From Thalassobaculum litoreum DSM 18839 (GTDB taxonomy: Bacteria; Pseudomonadota; Alphaproteobacteria; Thalassobaculales; Thalassobaculaceae): a stretch of DNA of 64,000 bases. The position numbers and the translations under genes were made by a program. Below the pieces are notes generated by a model. It made no database searches. It saw nothing but the letters and a program-made list of their open reading frames with translations, and was not told the DNA's origin. Where the stretch lies: assembly GCF_900102465.1 (NCBI RefSeq), contig NZ_FNBW01000004.1:279556-343555 (forward strand). The letters are read 5' to 3'. Positions 34,607 through 43,304 of this stretch are shown piece by piece (the first letter of the stretch is position 1; each line of letters begins with the position of its first letter).

Positions 34607-35416
34607 ATGAAGTCCTTTTTTCTGCCGTTCGGCCGCGACGGGGTCGATCGTGCCCCGCTGGAGGCCGCCGTCTTGTTCGCCAAGCGGTCGAGCGGCCGCG
34701 TGCGGGCCACGTTCTATCCGCGCCCGGTCGAGAGTCCGCTGGTCGATCCCATGGGCGTCGGCATCATCGACTACGCCGACAAGGGACCGGATCTGGCCCG
34801 CGAGGCCGAGGAGGCGCTGGCCGCGATGCGCGCGCGAATCGACGCGCTCGGTCCCGACGGCGCTCTCGTCGACCTGAGCGATGAGCCGCTGCGGGCCCGG
34901 TTCGGCATCGGCGAAGCGGCTCGGCTGTTCGACACCACCGTCGTCGGCAAGAGCGAGGAGACCGACTGGCGCGCGGTGTTCGAGACCGCGCTGTTCGAAG
35001 GCGGGCGCACCGTGACCCTGGTGCCGGTCGGCTGGACCCGCGAATGCGGCCGCACGGTCGCCATCGCCTGGAACCGCAGCACCGAGACCGCGCGGCTGAT
35101 CGGCCAGGCGCTGCCGGCGATCAAGTCGGCGGACAAGGCCATCGTCATCGAGATCGAAGGCTGGTCGGTGCCCGGCCCGGACGGGGCGGCGCTGGCCGAC
35201 TACCTAAAGCTGCACGGCGTCGACGCCAAGGTGGCGACCGGCAAGCGCTCGATGCGCGGCCCGGGCATGGACGTGCTCGAAGTCGCCGAGGCGGAAGGCG
35301 TGGACCTTCTGGTGAAGGGGGCCTACACCCAGAGCCGGCTGCGTCAGATGATCTTCGGCGGGGCGACCAGCGACATCATCGCCGACGCGACGATGCCGGT
35401 GATTTTCGCGCACTGA
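34607..35416 (+). CDS. Universal stress protein family protein
   Basis: The 269-residue protein has a C-terminal Usp domain with the ATP-binding-type GAYTQSRLRQMIFGG and the VAIAWNRSTETARLIGQALP start of the second Usp half. The first half is a more divergent Usp-like domain, so it is a tandem form. Usp proteins act in stress survival, often binding ATP. The ATG at 34607 was chosen because GAGGGAGAA is eight bases upstream; an ATG at 34601 is too close. A perfect 8-bp hairpin (35430-35450) lies after the stop. Confidence 0.85.
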   Translation: MKSFFLPFGRDGVDRAPLEAAVLFAKRSSGRVRATFYPRPVESPLVDPMGVGIIDYADKGPDLAREAEEALAAMRARIDALGPDGALVDLSDEPLRARFGIGEAARLFDTTVVGKSEETDWRAVFETALFEGGRTVTLVPVGWTRECGRTVAIAWNRSTETARLIGQALPAIKSADKAIVIEIEGWSVPGPDGAALADYLKLHGVDAKVATGKRSMRGPGMDVLEVAEAEGVDLLVKGAYTQSRLRQMIFGGATSDIIADATMPVIFAH

Positions 35417-35429
35417 CCGGGGGAAACGG

Positions 35430-35450
35430 GCCGGGCCGGGGAGGCCCGGC
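35430..35450. terminator. Possible hairpin after the universal-stress gene
   Basis: GCCGGGCC (35430-35437) and GGCCCGGC (35443-35450) form a perfect 8-bp stem with a five-base loop. No T-run follows, so it is at best a weak or Rho-assisted terminator. It lies in the 59-bp gap before the HlyC-like gene. Confidence 0.45.
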
Positions 35451-35475
35451 TCCAATTAGGCTCAAAGGGGGGACG

Positions 35476-36015
35476 ATGAGCGACCAAACGGTATTCGGCA
35501 CCGACGGTTCCGGCGCGGAACCGGGGCCCGAGCGTGAGGCTCCGGCGACCGCGGCGGCGCCGGCGGCGGACGCGCCGCGCGACGATATGACCCGGCTGCT
35601 TGGCCAGATCGTCTCGCTGATGGGACAGTCGCCGGCGCACCGCCACATCTTCATCTCCGACTTGGAATGGCTGGTCCTGCCGCCGCTGACCAAGCGGCAG
35701 GTACGGATCTGGCGGCGCCGCACCGAACGCGGCGTCGCGCCGATGGTCTATGCCTCCTGGGCGATGGTGACCGAAGAGGTGGAGAAGCGCCTGCTGCAGG
35801 GTCAGAACCGCCTGCGCCCGAACGAATGGGACGGCGGCTCCATCCCCTGGCTGATCGACCTCGTGGCCCCCTATGGCGGCGGTGACGCGGCGCTGAACGA
35901 GCTGGTCGACCAGACCTTCGGCGGCAAGGCGATCAAGGCGCTGGTGCCGACGCCGGGCGGCGGATTCGCGGTGCGTCAGATCCAGCCGAGATCGGCCACT
36001 CAAGAGAAAAAATAA
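35476..36015 (+). CDS. HlyC-like toxin-activating lysine acyltransferase (orphan)
   Basis: The 179-residue protein matches HlyC along most of its length after a 38-residue Ala-rich leader. The catalytic pair is preserved: His55 in QSPAHRHIF corresponds to HlyC His23, and Asp128 in WLIDLVAPYG to HlyC Asp92. MVYASWAMVTEE and NEWDGGSIPWLID also align. HlyC moves fatty acyl groups from acyl carrier protein to lysines of RTX toxins. No RTX protein or type I secretion gene is in the window, so its target is unknown. The ATG follows AAAGGGGGGAC. Confidence 0.82.
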   Translation: MSDQTVFGTDGSGAEPGPEREAPATAAAPAADAPRDDMTRLLGQIVSLMGQSPAHRHIFISDLEWLVLPPLTKRQVRIWRRRTERGVAPMVYASWAMVTEEVEKRLLQGQNRLRPNEWDGGSIPWLIDLVAPYGGGDAALNELVDQTFGGKAIKALVPTPGGGFAVRQIQPRSATQEKK

Positions 36016-36049
36016 AGGCCTGTGCAGCGGATGCCTGCATCTTGCATTG

Positions 36050-36078
36050 TTGACATTCCGGGCGCCGGGTTGTGACAC
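36050..36078 (+). promoter_or_regulatory. Possible promoter for the TRAP operon
   Basis: TTGACA at 36050-36055 is followed at 17 bp by TGACAC. The -35 is perfect but the -10 is poor, so this is a tentative call. It lies about 70 bp upstream of the solute-binding protein start in a 132-bp gap without genes. Confidence 0.25.
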
Positions 36079-36147
36079 TCGCGCCTCAATCAGAAGACTA
36101 CCAAGCCCTGAACACAGGGAAATCTCATACCGCATAGGGAGGAAACG

Positions 36148-37176
36148 ATGCGGAAATCACTGGTCGCCGCGCTCGCGGCGCTTACTGTCAGTGCGTTCGC
36201 CGCAGGCGACGTCGACGCCCGCACCCTGAAGTTCCAGGCGAGTTCGAGCCCGGGTGACTGGGCGCACCGCTTCATGACCGAAGGCTGGCAGCAGAAGGTC
36301 GGAATCATGACCGGCGGCGAGATCGAGGTCGAGGTCCTGGCGACCAAGGCCGTCGTGCCGCACCGCGAGACCGTGGACGCCGTGGCCAACGGCATCCTGG
36401 ACGGCGACATGAACGCCGTTTCCTACTTCGCCGGCCGCGACCCGGCCTTCGGCATCATCGGCGACCTGATCGCCGGCTACGACACGCCGCACCAGGTCCG
36501 CGACTTCTGCCACGAGGGCGGTGGCAAGGAGATGCTGCAGAAGATCTATGACACCCACTGGCCGGATGCGATCCACGTGATCGGCTGCGGCCCGTACACC
36601 AAGGAAGCACTGGTCTCGACCGTGCCGATCAAGGGTGTCGAGGACCTCAAGGGCATCAAGATCCGGTCGCCGGAAGGCCTGGCCGCCGACGTGTTCCGCC
36701 TGGCCGGCGCCTCGCCGGTGTCGATCCCGTTCTCCGAGGTCTACACCTCGCTGGATAAGGGCATCGTCGACGCCGCCGACGCCTCGGCCTTCGTGAACAA
36801 CGAAGCCTCGGGTATGCACAAGGTCGCCAAGTTCCCGATCTATCCGGGTATCCACTCCATGGCCGTCCTACAGTTCATCGTGAACAAGGACGTCTGGGAC
36901 GGGCTGAGCGAAGCCCAGCAGACCATCCTCGAGGTCTGGTACAACGCCGCCTACATCACCATGCTGCGTCAGGCCGACCTGCAGGACCGCGACCTGGTCG
37001 CCGAGCACAAGGCGAAGGGCGACATCACGATCATCGACTGGTCGAAGGAAGACCGGCAGAAGTTCCGTGAGATCGCCGTCGAGGCGTGGGAGAACGCGGC
37101 CGCGAAGTCGGATCTGGCCCGCGAGGCGCTGGATACGCATCTGGCCTACATGAAGCGGATCGGTCTGCTCGACTGA
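36148..37176 (+). CDS. dctP: TRAP transporter solute-binding protein (DctP family)
   Basis: The 342-residue protein starts with a signal peptide ending near AGDVDA and is exported to the periplasm. The DctP fold is seen in TLKFQASSSPGDWAHRF, the carboxylate-binding Arg in KIRSPEG (about 172) and SFSEVYTSLDKGIVDAADAS. The segment near PIYPGIHSMAVLQFIVNK is like the TakP/mannitol-chloroaromatic subgroup that binds 2-oxo or hydroxy acids. It delivers its ligand to the permease encoded downstream. AGGGAGGAAACG precedes the ATG. The substrate cannot be named. Confidence 0.88.
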   Translation: MRKSLVAALAALTVSAFAAGDVDARTLKFQASSSPGDWAHRFMTEGWQQKVGIMTGGEIEVEVLATKAVVPHRETVDAVANGILDGDMNAVSYFAGRDPAFGIIGDLIAGYDTPHQVRDFCHEGGGKEMLQKIYDTHWPDAIHVIGCGPYTKEALVSTVPIKGVEDLKGIKIRSPEGLAADVFRLAGASPVSIPFSEVYTSLDKGIVDAADASAFVNNEASGMHKVAKFPIYPGIHSMAVLQFIVNKDVWDGLSEAQQTILEVWYNAAYITMLRQADLQDRDLVAEHKAKGDITIIDWSKEDRQKFREIAVEAWENAAAKSDLAREALDTHLAYMKRIGLLD

Positions 37177-37190
37177 TCCGACACGCTGAC

Positions 37191-37219
37191 GATCCGGGAG
37201 TCCGCGCGGCTCCCGGATC
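37191..37219. promoter_or_regulatory. Perfect hairpin between dctP and the TRAP permease gene
   Basis: GATCCGGGAG (37191-37200) pairs exactly with CTCCCGGATC (37210-37219) around a nine-base loop. No T-run follows. A stable stem just after a solute-binding protein gene commonly protects the upstream mRNA or reduces read-through, giving more binding protein than permease. That role is an inference. Confidence 0.6.
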
Positions 37220-37297
37220 GCTTCACGTTCAGGCGGCGGCGCGCGCTCGCCTGCATATTTTCATGCGCATGTGCTGCGTGTCCCTGAAAGCGGTTCG

Positions 37298-39283
37298 ATG
37301 AATTCAGCCATCAATAAGTTCAGCCAGTTCACCGGCCTTGCGGTCGCGCAGCTGTATTTCCTGTGCGGGGTGATCACGCTCTACGAAGTGATCTCGCGCT
37401 ACGCCTTCCATGCGCCGACCCAGTGGGCGTTCGAGATGGTGATGGTGTTCTGCGCCACCGCCTGGATGCTCTCGGCCGGCTACGTGACGCTGAAGAACCG
37501 GCACATTGGCATCACCGTCTTCTATCTGATGGCCAGTGACCGGGCGAAATGGCGGCTGGATCTGTTCGCGCTGATCGTCGGCGTGATCGCGCTGTTCCTG
37601 TTGACCAACGACTCGATGGGGCGCGCCCTGGATGCGATCAGCAATGTCGAGCGCGCCGGTACCGCCTTCAACTCGCCTGAGCCGCTGATGCTCAAGACCG
37701 CGCTGTTCCTCGGCGCGACGATCTATCTGCTGCAGCTGCTGGCGAACTTCTACCGTCATGTGAGCAGTCCGGCCGCGCGGCTGGCGATCGTGGTCGTCTC
37801 CACGATCCTGATCGGCCGGCTGGTCCTTCTGCTGATCGGTCACTATTGGGAAGGCTTCATTCTGGCGGAATGGGCCGATTCCGCGACAGCCTCGGTCGCC
37901 GAGGGCCTCGACCTGCGTCAGCTCATCAACATCCGCGCCTATGACATCGGCACCGTCAGCATCGGCATCGTCATCACGCTGCTGCTGCTGATGATGACCG
38001 GCATGCCGCTCGGCGTGGTGACCCTGATCATCTCCATCGTCTGTGCGTTGCTCTTCTTCGGACCGAAGGGTCTGTATCTGGTCTCGACCAACGCCTTCGG
38101 TCTGCTGGAATCCTATCCGCTGATCGCGGTGCCGCTGTTCGTGCTGATGGCCTCGATTCTGGAGAAGGCGGGCATCGCCGAGGACCTGTTCGACGCCATG
38201 TCGATCTTCGCCGGCAACCTGCGCGGCGGCGTGGCGGTACAGACCGTGGTGGTGGCCGTCATCATGGCGGCCATGTCCGGCATCATGGGCGGCGAGATCG
38301 TCATGCTGGGCCTGGTGGCCCTGCCGCAGATGCTGCGCCTGGGCTACGACCGCAAGCTGTCGATCGGCACGATCTGCGCCGGCGGCTCGCTCGCCACGCT
38401 GATCCCGCCGTCGATCATCATGATCGTCTACGGCCTGTCGGCCCAGGTCTCGATCGGCGACCTGTTCATGGCCGGCGCCCTGCCGGGCCTGCTGCTGGCC
38501 TCGTTCTACATCATCTTCGTGCTGGTCCGCTGCTATCTGAATCCGAGCCTCGCCCCGACCGCGTCCGAAGTGGCGGCGCGCGACGACGTCGAGCATAAGC
38601 TGTCGTCCAACCGCTCGGTCGCGGTCGGCCTGTGTATCCTGCTCATCGCCTGCGTCATGGGGTCGATCTACGGCGGCATCGCCAGCGTGACCGAGGCCGC
38701 CGGCGTCGGCGTGTTCGGCTCGATCGTGGTCGCCGCGGTGCGCATGCGCTTCAACTGGTCGATGCTGCAGGAGGCCCTGACCCAGACGATGGCCACCGTG
38801 GGCACGATCATCTGGCTGATCCTCGGCGCGGTAAGCTTCGTCGGCATCTACAACCTGGTCGGCGGCGGCGAGTTCATGCGCAGCCTGTTCTCCGGGCTGG
38901 ACCTGCCGGCCATCGGCATCATCCTGGTGATGATGGCGATCCTGGTGGTGCTCGGCACCTTCATGGAGTGGATCGCGATCGTGTTCATCACGGTGCCGAT
39001 CTTCGCCCCGGTGGTCGTCGACATGGCGCCGGAACTGGGACTCGATCCGGAATGGGCCGCGGTGTGGTTCGGTGTGCTGTTCGTCATGAACATGCAGATC
39101 TACTTCCTGTCGCCGCCCTTCGGACCGGCCTGCTTCTGGCTGAAGTCGGTGGCCCCGCCGGATATCGAGCTTCAGGAGATCTTCGCCGCCGTCATCCCGT
39201 TCATCGGTCTGCAGATCATCGGTCTGATCCTGGTGATGGTGTTCCCCGAGATCGCCCTCTGGCTTCCGCAAGCGCTGAGCTGA
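37298..39283 (+). CDS. TRAP transporter fused permease (DctQM)
   Basis: The 661-residue protein joins a DctQ-like small subunit (four helices, about residues 1-190) to a DctM large subunit (about 12 helices). Residues between them form an extra helix so both halves keep the right side in the membrane. DctM signatures are SYPLIAVPLFVLMASI, MSGIMGGEIVMLGLVALPQM and LATLIPPSIIMIVYGLS. It imports its organic-acid ligand with sodium or proton co-transport. The ATG at 37298 has a weak GAAAG site. It is followed 25 bp later by a tiny membrane gene. Confidence 0.88.
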   Translation: MNSAINKFSQFTGLAVAQLYFLCGVITLYEVISRYAFHAPTQWAFEMVMVFCATAWMLSAGYVTLKNRHIGITVFYLMASDRAKWRLDLFALIVGVIALFLLTNDSMGRALDAISNVERAGTAFNSPEPLMLKTALFLGATIYLLQLLANFYRHVSSPAARLAIVVVSTILIGRLVLLLIGHYWEGFILAEWADSATASVAEGLDLRQLINIRAYDIGTVSIGIVITLLLLMMTGMPLGVVTLIISIVCALLFFGPKGLYLVSTNAFGLLESYPLIAVPLFVLMASILEKAGIAEDLFDAMSIFAGNLRGGVAVQTVVVAVIMAAMSGIMGGEIVMLGLVALPQMLRLGYDRKLSIGTICAGGSLATLIPPSIIMIVYGLSAQVSIGDLFMAGALPGLLLASFYIIFVLVRCYLNPSLAPTASEVAARDDVEHKLSSNRSVAVGLCILLIACVMGSIYGGIASVTEAAGVGVFGSIVVAAVRMRFNWSMLQEALTQTMATVGTIIWLILGAVSFVGIYNLVGGGEFMRSLFSGLDLPAIGIILVMMAILVVLGTFMEWIAIVFITVPIFAPVVVDMAPELGLDPEWAAVWFGVLFVMNMQIYFLSPPFGPACFWLKSVAPPDIELQEIFAAVIPFIGLQIIGLILVMVFPEIALWLPQALS

Positions 39284-39308
39284 GCGGCATCGACAAGGAG
39301 AATGTGAA

Positions 39309-39428
39309 ATGGCTCCCGATACTGAAGACGACAGCAAGGCCTTCGGGCTGTGGCCGACGATCGCCGGCTTTGCCTTCGCGGCGGCGATTTTCGTGTCCAT
39401 GTTCGTCATGGCGACGGGCTTCGCCTGA
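39309..39428 (+). CDS. Small single-helix membrane protein next to the TRAP permease
   Basis: A 39-residue frame starts at an ATG that follows AAGGAG at the right distance. The protein has an acidic N-terminus (MAPDTEDDSKAFG) and one hydrophobic helix (TIAGFAFAAAIFVSMFVMAT) near the end. It lies 25 bp after the fused permease and is surely co-transcribed. It may assist or stabilise the permease, like other small transporter subunits. I know of no named family. The strong ribosome-binding site is the main support. Confidence 0.65.
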   Translation: MAPDTEDDSKAFGLWPTIAGFAFAAAIFVSMFVMATGFA

Positions 39429-39702
39429 CCGCCGAAGGTTACCGAAATAAGACCCGGGCAGGGTGCGCGCCGACCCCAATAGACGTTGATGTGCGTTTGT
39501 CGGATCGAGCGGTGTGACTCTTGCCCGGGCCCCGGCCTGCGACCCGGTTTTCCTTGCGTTCCACTCAGAACGTGTTGAAATGCCAGCAGTTGGAACCGCA
39601 AAGCTCGGTTCCACAAGCGCGTCTGCACAGCGGTCCGGGGGCGGGGCGTCCCTACCGACAGTGCCTTGAGACGAGGCGACGGAACACGATAAGGAGATGG
39701 AT

Positions 39703-40566
39703 ATGCTTCATAAAATTCTGGGGGGAGCCAAGCCGTTCTTCGCCGCTGCGGCGATGATGAGCCTGGCGGCCTGTGCGGGCTTCCAATTGGACAACGCGCG
39801 CGGCCTGACCCCGACTGGCGACGCCTTCAGCAAGGCGCTGTACCAGGAGTATCTCACGCTCTCCGAGATGGAGTTCGCCGAGGGCGACTACGAGGACTCC
39901 GACGTTTTCGCGTCCGCCGCCATCGCTGCCGCGAACGGCACGCCGACGGACCCCGAGGCGCTCGACTCCCGGGTCATCCCGGCCGAGCACAAGGGTGCGC
40001 TGTCCGAGGCGCATCGCCGGCTGACCGACGCGCTCGCCGCCGGCGCCGCCACCAAGGTGCCGGAGGCTTCGGCCCGCGGCCAGGCCATGTTCGACTGCTG
40101 GATGCAGGAAGCCGAAGAGAATTTCCAGCCGGCCGATATCGCCTGGTGCCGTGACCGCTTCAAGGTCGCCATCGAAGCGATGGAAGCCGCCGTCGGCGAG
40201 CAGCCGGTCGCTGCCGCTCCGCCGGTGACCTTCGCGAACTTCACCGTGTACTTCGACTTCGACAGCAGCACGATCACGCCGCAGACCCTGTCGACGCTGA
40301 TCGATGCCGCCGACGCTTCCGACGAGATGGGGGCCTCCTCGATCACCGTGTCCGGCTATGCCGACCGCTCGGGTTCCGAGGAATACAACATGGCCCTGTC
40401 GGAGCGCCGGGCGAATGCCGTGGCCAACGAGATGCGCAGCCTTCTCGGTTCCGGTGCGCCGTCGATGATGACCGAGGCCTTCGGTGAGAAGAACAACAAG
40501 GTCGTCACGCCGGACGGCGTGAAGGAAGCGAAGAACCGCCGGGTCAAGATCGAGATCCGCAAGTAA
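39703..40566 (+). CDS. OmpA-family outer-membrane lipoprotein
   Basis: The 287-residue protein has a lipobox (SLAACAG) after a hydrophobic signal, so it is lipid-anchored. After a helical middle region (about 40-165, an EF or TPR-like stretch with an FDCWMQEAEENF segment), the C-terminal OmpA domain contains YFDFDSSTITPQTL, GYADRSGSEEYNMALSERRA and NRRVKIEI. This domain binds peptidoglycan diaminopimelate, as in Pal-like proteins. The ATG at 39703 has AAGGAG six bases upstream; an ATG at 39697 is too close. It stands alone between other operons. Confidence 0.85.
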   Translation: MLHKILGGAKPFFAAAAMMSLAACAGFQLDNARGLTPTGDAFSKALYQEYLTLSEMEFAEGDYEDSDVFASAAIAAANGTPTDPEALDSRVIPAEHKGALSEAHRRLTDALAAGAATKVPEASARGQAMFDCWMQEAEENFQPADIAWCRDRFKVAIEAMEAAVGEQPVAAAPPVTFANFTVYFDFDSSTITPQTLSTLIDAADASDEMGASSITVSGYADRSGSEEYNMALSERRANAVANEMRSLLGSGAPSMMTEAFGEKNNKVVTPDGVKEAKNRRVKIEIRK

Positions 40567-40607
40567 GCGGTTCCGGTCCGGCCGATCCGGCCGATCGTGA
40601 AATCAGG

Positions 40608-40641
40608 GAGGCGGACGGGAAACTGTCCGCCTCTTTGCTTT
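40608..40641 (+). terminator. Rho-independent terminator
   Basis: GAGGCGGAC pairs with GTCCGCCTC around six bases and is followed by TTTGCTTTT. It is 41 bp after the OmpA-like stop and ends 24 bp before the convergent NTF2-like stop. An A-poor opposite side makes it mainly a plus-strand terminator. Confidence 0.75.
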
Positions 40642-40664
40642 TGGCGGCCGCCCTTAGCTGACGG

Positions 40665-41072
40665 CTACATCAGCGGGCCGCGCGACGGCGGCGTCTCGCG
40701 GAACTCGGGGCTGTCGGCGACCGGCGAGGCATGGTGATGCACCAGCTTCCAGCCCACACCTTCCTTCACGAAGGTATTGGTGGCGGCGAGCACGCCCTCC
40801 TGCAGCACCTCGTAGCCGAGCACGCAGGCGACGTCGCCGTAGAGGAAGGCCCGGGCGCTGCGAAACTCGACGGTGGGCGAACCGGGATTGCCGAGGATCG
40901 TCACCCAGCTCTCCATCACCTCCTCGCGGCCCATCAGCGGCCGCCACCCGGGATGCACGCAGGCAATCGGCGCGTCGCGCGACCAGAGCTCCTCCATGCT
41001 CTTCAGGTCGCGCATGGAAAAGGCCAGATAGAACGCCTCGTTGGCGAACAGCACCGCGGCTTCCTGGCTCAT
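40665..41072 (-). CDS. NTF2/SnoaL-like protein
   Basis: The 135-residue protein has the cone-shaped NTF2 fold pattern: MRDLKSMEELWSRDAPIACVHPGWRPLMGREEVMESW, then strands ending in GWKLVHHHAS. This family (SnoaL_3/DUF4440-like) includes enzymes and ligand-binding proteins of many functions. It is transcribed alone, convergent with the OmpA-like gene. No substrate can be named. Confidence 0.8.
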   Translation of the reverse strand: MSQEAAVLFANEAFYLAFSMRDLKSMEELWSRDAPIACVHPGWRPLMGREEVMESWVTILGNPGSPTVEFRSARAFLYGDVACVLGYEVLQEGVLAATNTFVKEGVGWKLVHHHASPVADSPEFRETPPSRGPLM

Positions 41073-41172
41073 CGCGCTTCCCGTCCCCTCGTTTTGACCG
41101 GCTCGGACCCGGTCGCCTCCCGGTTGTGGTTATAGCATGCGGGCCGGCCCATGCCAGATGCCGGCGCGGTGA

Positions 41173-41979
41173 TCACGCGGCATCGGCGAAGTAGCGGCCC
41201 GGGGTCACGCCGAAGGCCTTGCGGAAGCTGGCGACGAAGGCGCTCGCCCCCTCGTAGCCGAGCCGGTGGGCGATGTCGCCGACCGCCTCGCCGAAGGACA
41301 GCCACTCCACCGCCTTCATCAGCCGCGCCTGGCGCAGCCACGCCCGGTAGCTGAGCCCCGTCTCCGCCCGGAAGTGCCGCTCGAAGGAGCGCTGGGAGAG
41401 GGCGGCGCGCCGGGCCACGTCCTGCAGGCTGATCGCGCTGGCCGGATCGGCGGCGAGATCGGCCACCGCCCGGCGCAGCCGCTCGGAGGTGGGCATCGGC
41501 AGGTGCAGCGGCGAGACCGGCTCGGTGGCGATCTGGTCGATGATGACGGCGGCGATTCGGCCGGCGGGACCGTCGGCCACCACCGGATCCCGCGGAAAGG
41601 CCATATAGGCCAGGATCAGCTCGCGCAGCAGCGGCGAGATGCGGATCACCGAGGGCGTGGCCGGCGCGTCGCGCACCGCCTCCGGACGGAAGTAAAGGAA
41701 GCGCAGGGAACTAGGCTGCAGATAGGTCGTGGCGTGGACCATGCCCGACGGCATCCACAGGGCGCGCTCCGGCGGCACCACGAAGCTGCCCAGCGCCGTC
41801 TCCACCGTCACCGATCCGGAGACCAGATGGAACAGCTGGTGGCGGGCATGGCTGTGGGGCTCGCCCCGGGTGTGCTTTTCCGCTTCGGCCGCATAGGCGA
41901 TGACCGGGGCGGCGTGGTCGTCCTGGGCGGCGGCGGAAGCATAGACCGAGGGATGGATCATTTGGCGAGTCGTCCACAT
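41173..41979 (-). CDS. AraC-family transcriptional regulator
   Basis: The 268-residue protein has an N-terminal cupin-like sensor domain (HSHARHQLFHLVSGSVTV and ALWMPSGMVHATTYLQ). The C-terminal AraC DNA-binding domain has two helix-turn-helix units, SLQDVARRAALSQRSFERHF and VGDIAHRLGYEGASAFVASF. It probably senses a small molecule and controls the divergent MFS transporter, whose start is 86 bp away. An ATG at 41961 is an alternative start; neither has a good ribosome-binding site. Confidence 0.88.
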   Translation of the reverse strand: MWTTRQMIHPSVYASAAAQDDHAAPVIAYAAEAEKHTRGEPHSHARHQLFHLVSGSVTVETALGSFVVPPERALWMPSGMVHATTYLQPSSLRFLYFRPEAVRDAPATPSVIRISPLLRELILAYMAFPRDPVVADGPAGRIAAVIIDQIATEPVSPLHLPMPTSERLRRAVADLAADPASAISLQDVARRAALSQRSFERHFRAETGLSYRAWLRQARLMKAVEWLSFGEAVGDIAHRLGYEGASAFVASFRKAFGVTPGRYFADAA

Positions 41980-42065
41980 TCATTGACGATATACCGCTAA
42001 CACGTACGGCCCGCCCGGGAGTAGTAGGAAATCCACCGCCTTCCTTACCCGTTCCGAGTGCCGCG

Positions 42066-43304
42066 ATGTCTTACCTGTCCTCCACCGCCGACCCCAAGGC
42101 CGCCACCGGATGGCGCTCGCCCGCCGTGATGCTGATGATCATGGCCGCCGCCATGCAGCTGTCCTTCGCGGCCTGGTGGAACCTGATGAACAACTTCGCG
42201 GTTCATGAGCTCGACTTCACCGGCAGGGAGATCGGCATCCAGCAGTCGATCCGCGAGATCCCGGGGTTCCTGTCGTTCCTGGCGGTGTATTTCCTGCTGT
42301 TCATGCGCGAGCAGACGCTGGCCTACCTGTCGCTGCTGTGCCTCGGCATCGGGGTGGCGGCGACCGGGTACTTCCCGACGATCTGGGGCTTCTACCTGAC
42401 CACCTTCGTGATGTCGGTCGGCTTCCACTACTACGAGACCGCGGCCCAGTCCCTGTCGCTGCAGTGGCTGCCCAAGGCGACGGCGGCGGCCAGCATGGGC
42501 AAGATCATCGCGGTCGGCGCCTTCGCCCAGCTCGTGGCCTATGGGCTGATCTTCATCGGCTGGGACAGCTTCAACCTGTCCTTCACCACGGTGTTCCTGA
42601 TCGCCGGCTGCCTGACCCTGGTGGTTCTGGCCTTCCTGTTCGTGGCCTACCCGTCGTTCCGCGAAGGCGTGCCGCAGCACAAGAATCTGATCCTGCGCAA
42701 GCGCTACTGGCTGTACTACGCGCTGACCTTCATGGGCGGGGCGCGGCGGCAGATCTTCACGGTGTTCGCCGGCTTCCTGATGGTCGAGCGCTTCGGCTAC
42801 GAGGTGCACGAGGTGGCGGCGCTGTTCTTCATCAACGGTGCGATCAACATGACGCTCGCCCCGAAGATCGGTCAGCTGATCGTGCGCTTCGGCGAGCGTC
42901 GCGCCCTGACCTTCGAATATGTCGGCCTGATCGGCGTGTTCACGACCTATGCCTTCGTCACCAATGTCTGGCTGGCCGGGGCGCTGTACGTGATCGACCA
43001 TGCGTTCTTCGCCATCGCGATCGCCATGAAGACCTATTTCCAGAAGATCGCCGATCCGGCGGAGATCGCGCCGACCGCCGGGGTGTCGTTCACCATCAAC
43101 CACATCGCCGCGGTGTTCATCCCGGTGACCTTCGGCCTGCTCTGGCTGGTCTCGCCGGCGGCGGTGTTCCTGGTAGGGGCGGCGATGGCGGGCGTGAGCC
43201 TGGTCCTGGCGCGGCTGGTCCCGTCGGCACCGGATATCGGCAACGAGGTCGACTGGACCCTGGGCTTCGGGCGCCGCAAGCCGCTCACGCAGCCGGCGGA
43301 GTAG
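42066..43304 (+). CDS. MFS transporter
   Basis: The 412-residue protein has 12 predicted hydrophobic helices in two six-helix halves. A cytoplasmic loop in the middle starts near YPSFREGVPQHKNL. The first helix carries MLMIMAAAMQLSFAAWW. It is a secondary transporter of unknown substrate. Its divergent AraC neighbour suggests substrate-dependent regulation. No strong ribosome-binding site is seen (GTTCCGAG). REP-like repeats follow the stop. Confidence 0.85.
   Translation: MSYLSSTADPKAATGWRSPAVMLMIMAAAMQLSFAAWWNLMNNFAVHELDFTGREIGIQQSIREIPGFLSFLAVYFLLFMREQTLAYLSLLCLGIGVAATGYFPTIWGFYLTTFVMSVGFHYYETAAQSLSLQWLPKATAAASMGKIIAVGAFAQLVAYGLIFIGWDSFNLSFTTVFLIAGCLTLVVLAFLFVAYPSFREGVPQHKNLILRKRYWLYYALTFMGGARRQIFTVFAGFLMVERFGYEVHEVAALFFINGAINMTLAPKIGQLIVRFGERRALTFEYVGLIGVFTTYAFVTNVWLAGALYVIDHAFFAIAIAMKTYFQKIADPAEIAPTAGVSFTINHIAAVFIPVTFGLLWLVSPAAVFLVGAAMAGVSLVLARLVPSAPDIGNEVDWTLGFGRRKPLTQPAE

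Noticed and set aside
35476..36015. HlyC-like gene as part of an RTX toxin operon
   Set aside because: No RTX repeat protein or type I secretion gene is near; the neighbours are a stress protein and a TRAP transporter.
39452..39535. GACCCGGGCAG and CTTGCCCGGGCC as a terminator after the small membrane gene
   Set aside because: The arms are about 70 bp apart with no T-run, so a simple terminator is unlikely.
37304..39628. 774-residue minus-strand frame opposite the TRAP permease
   Set aside because: Asp/His/Arg-rich shadow of hydrophobic codons; no domain seen.
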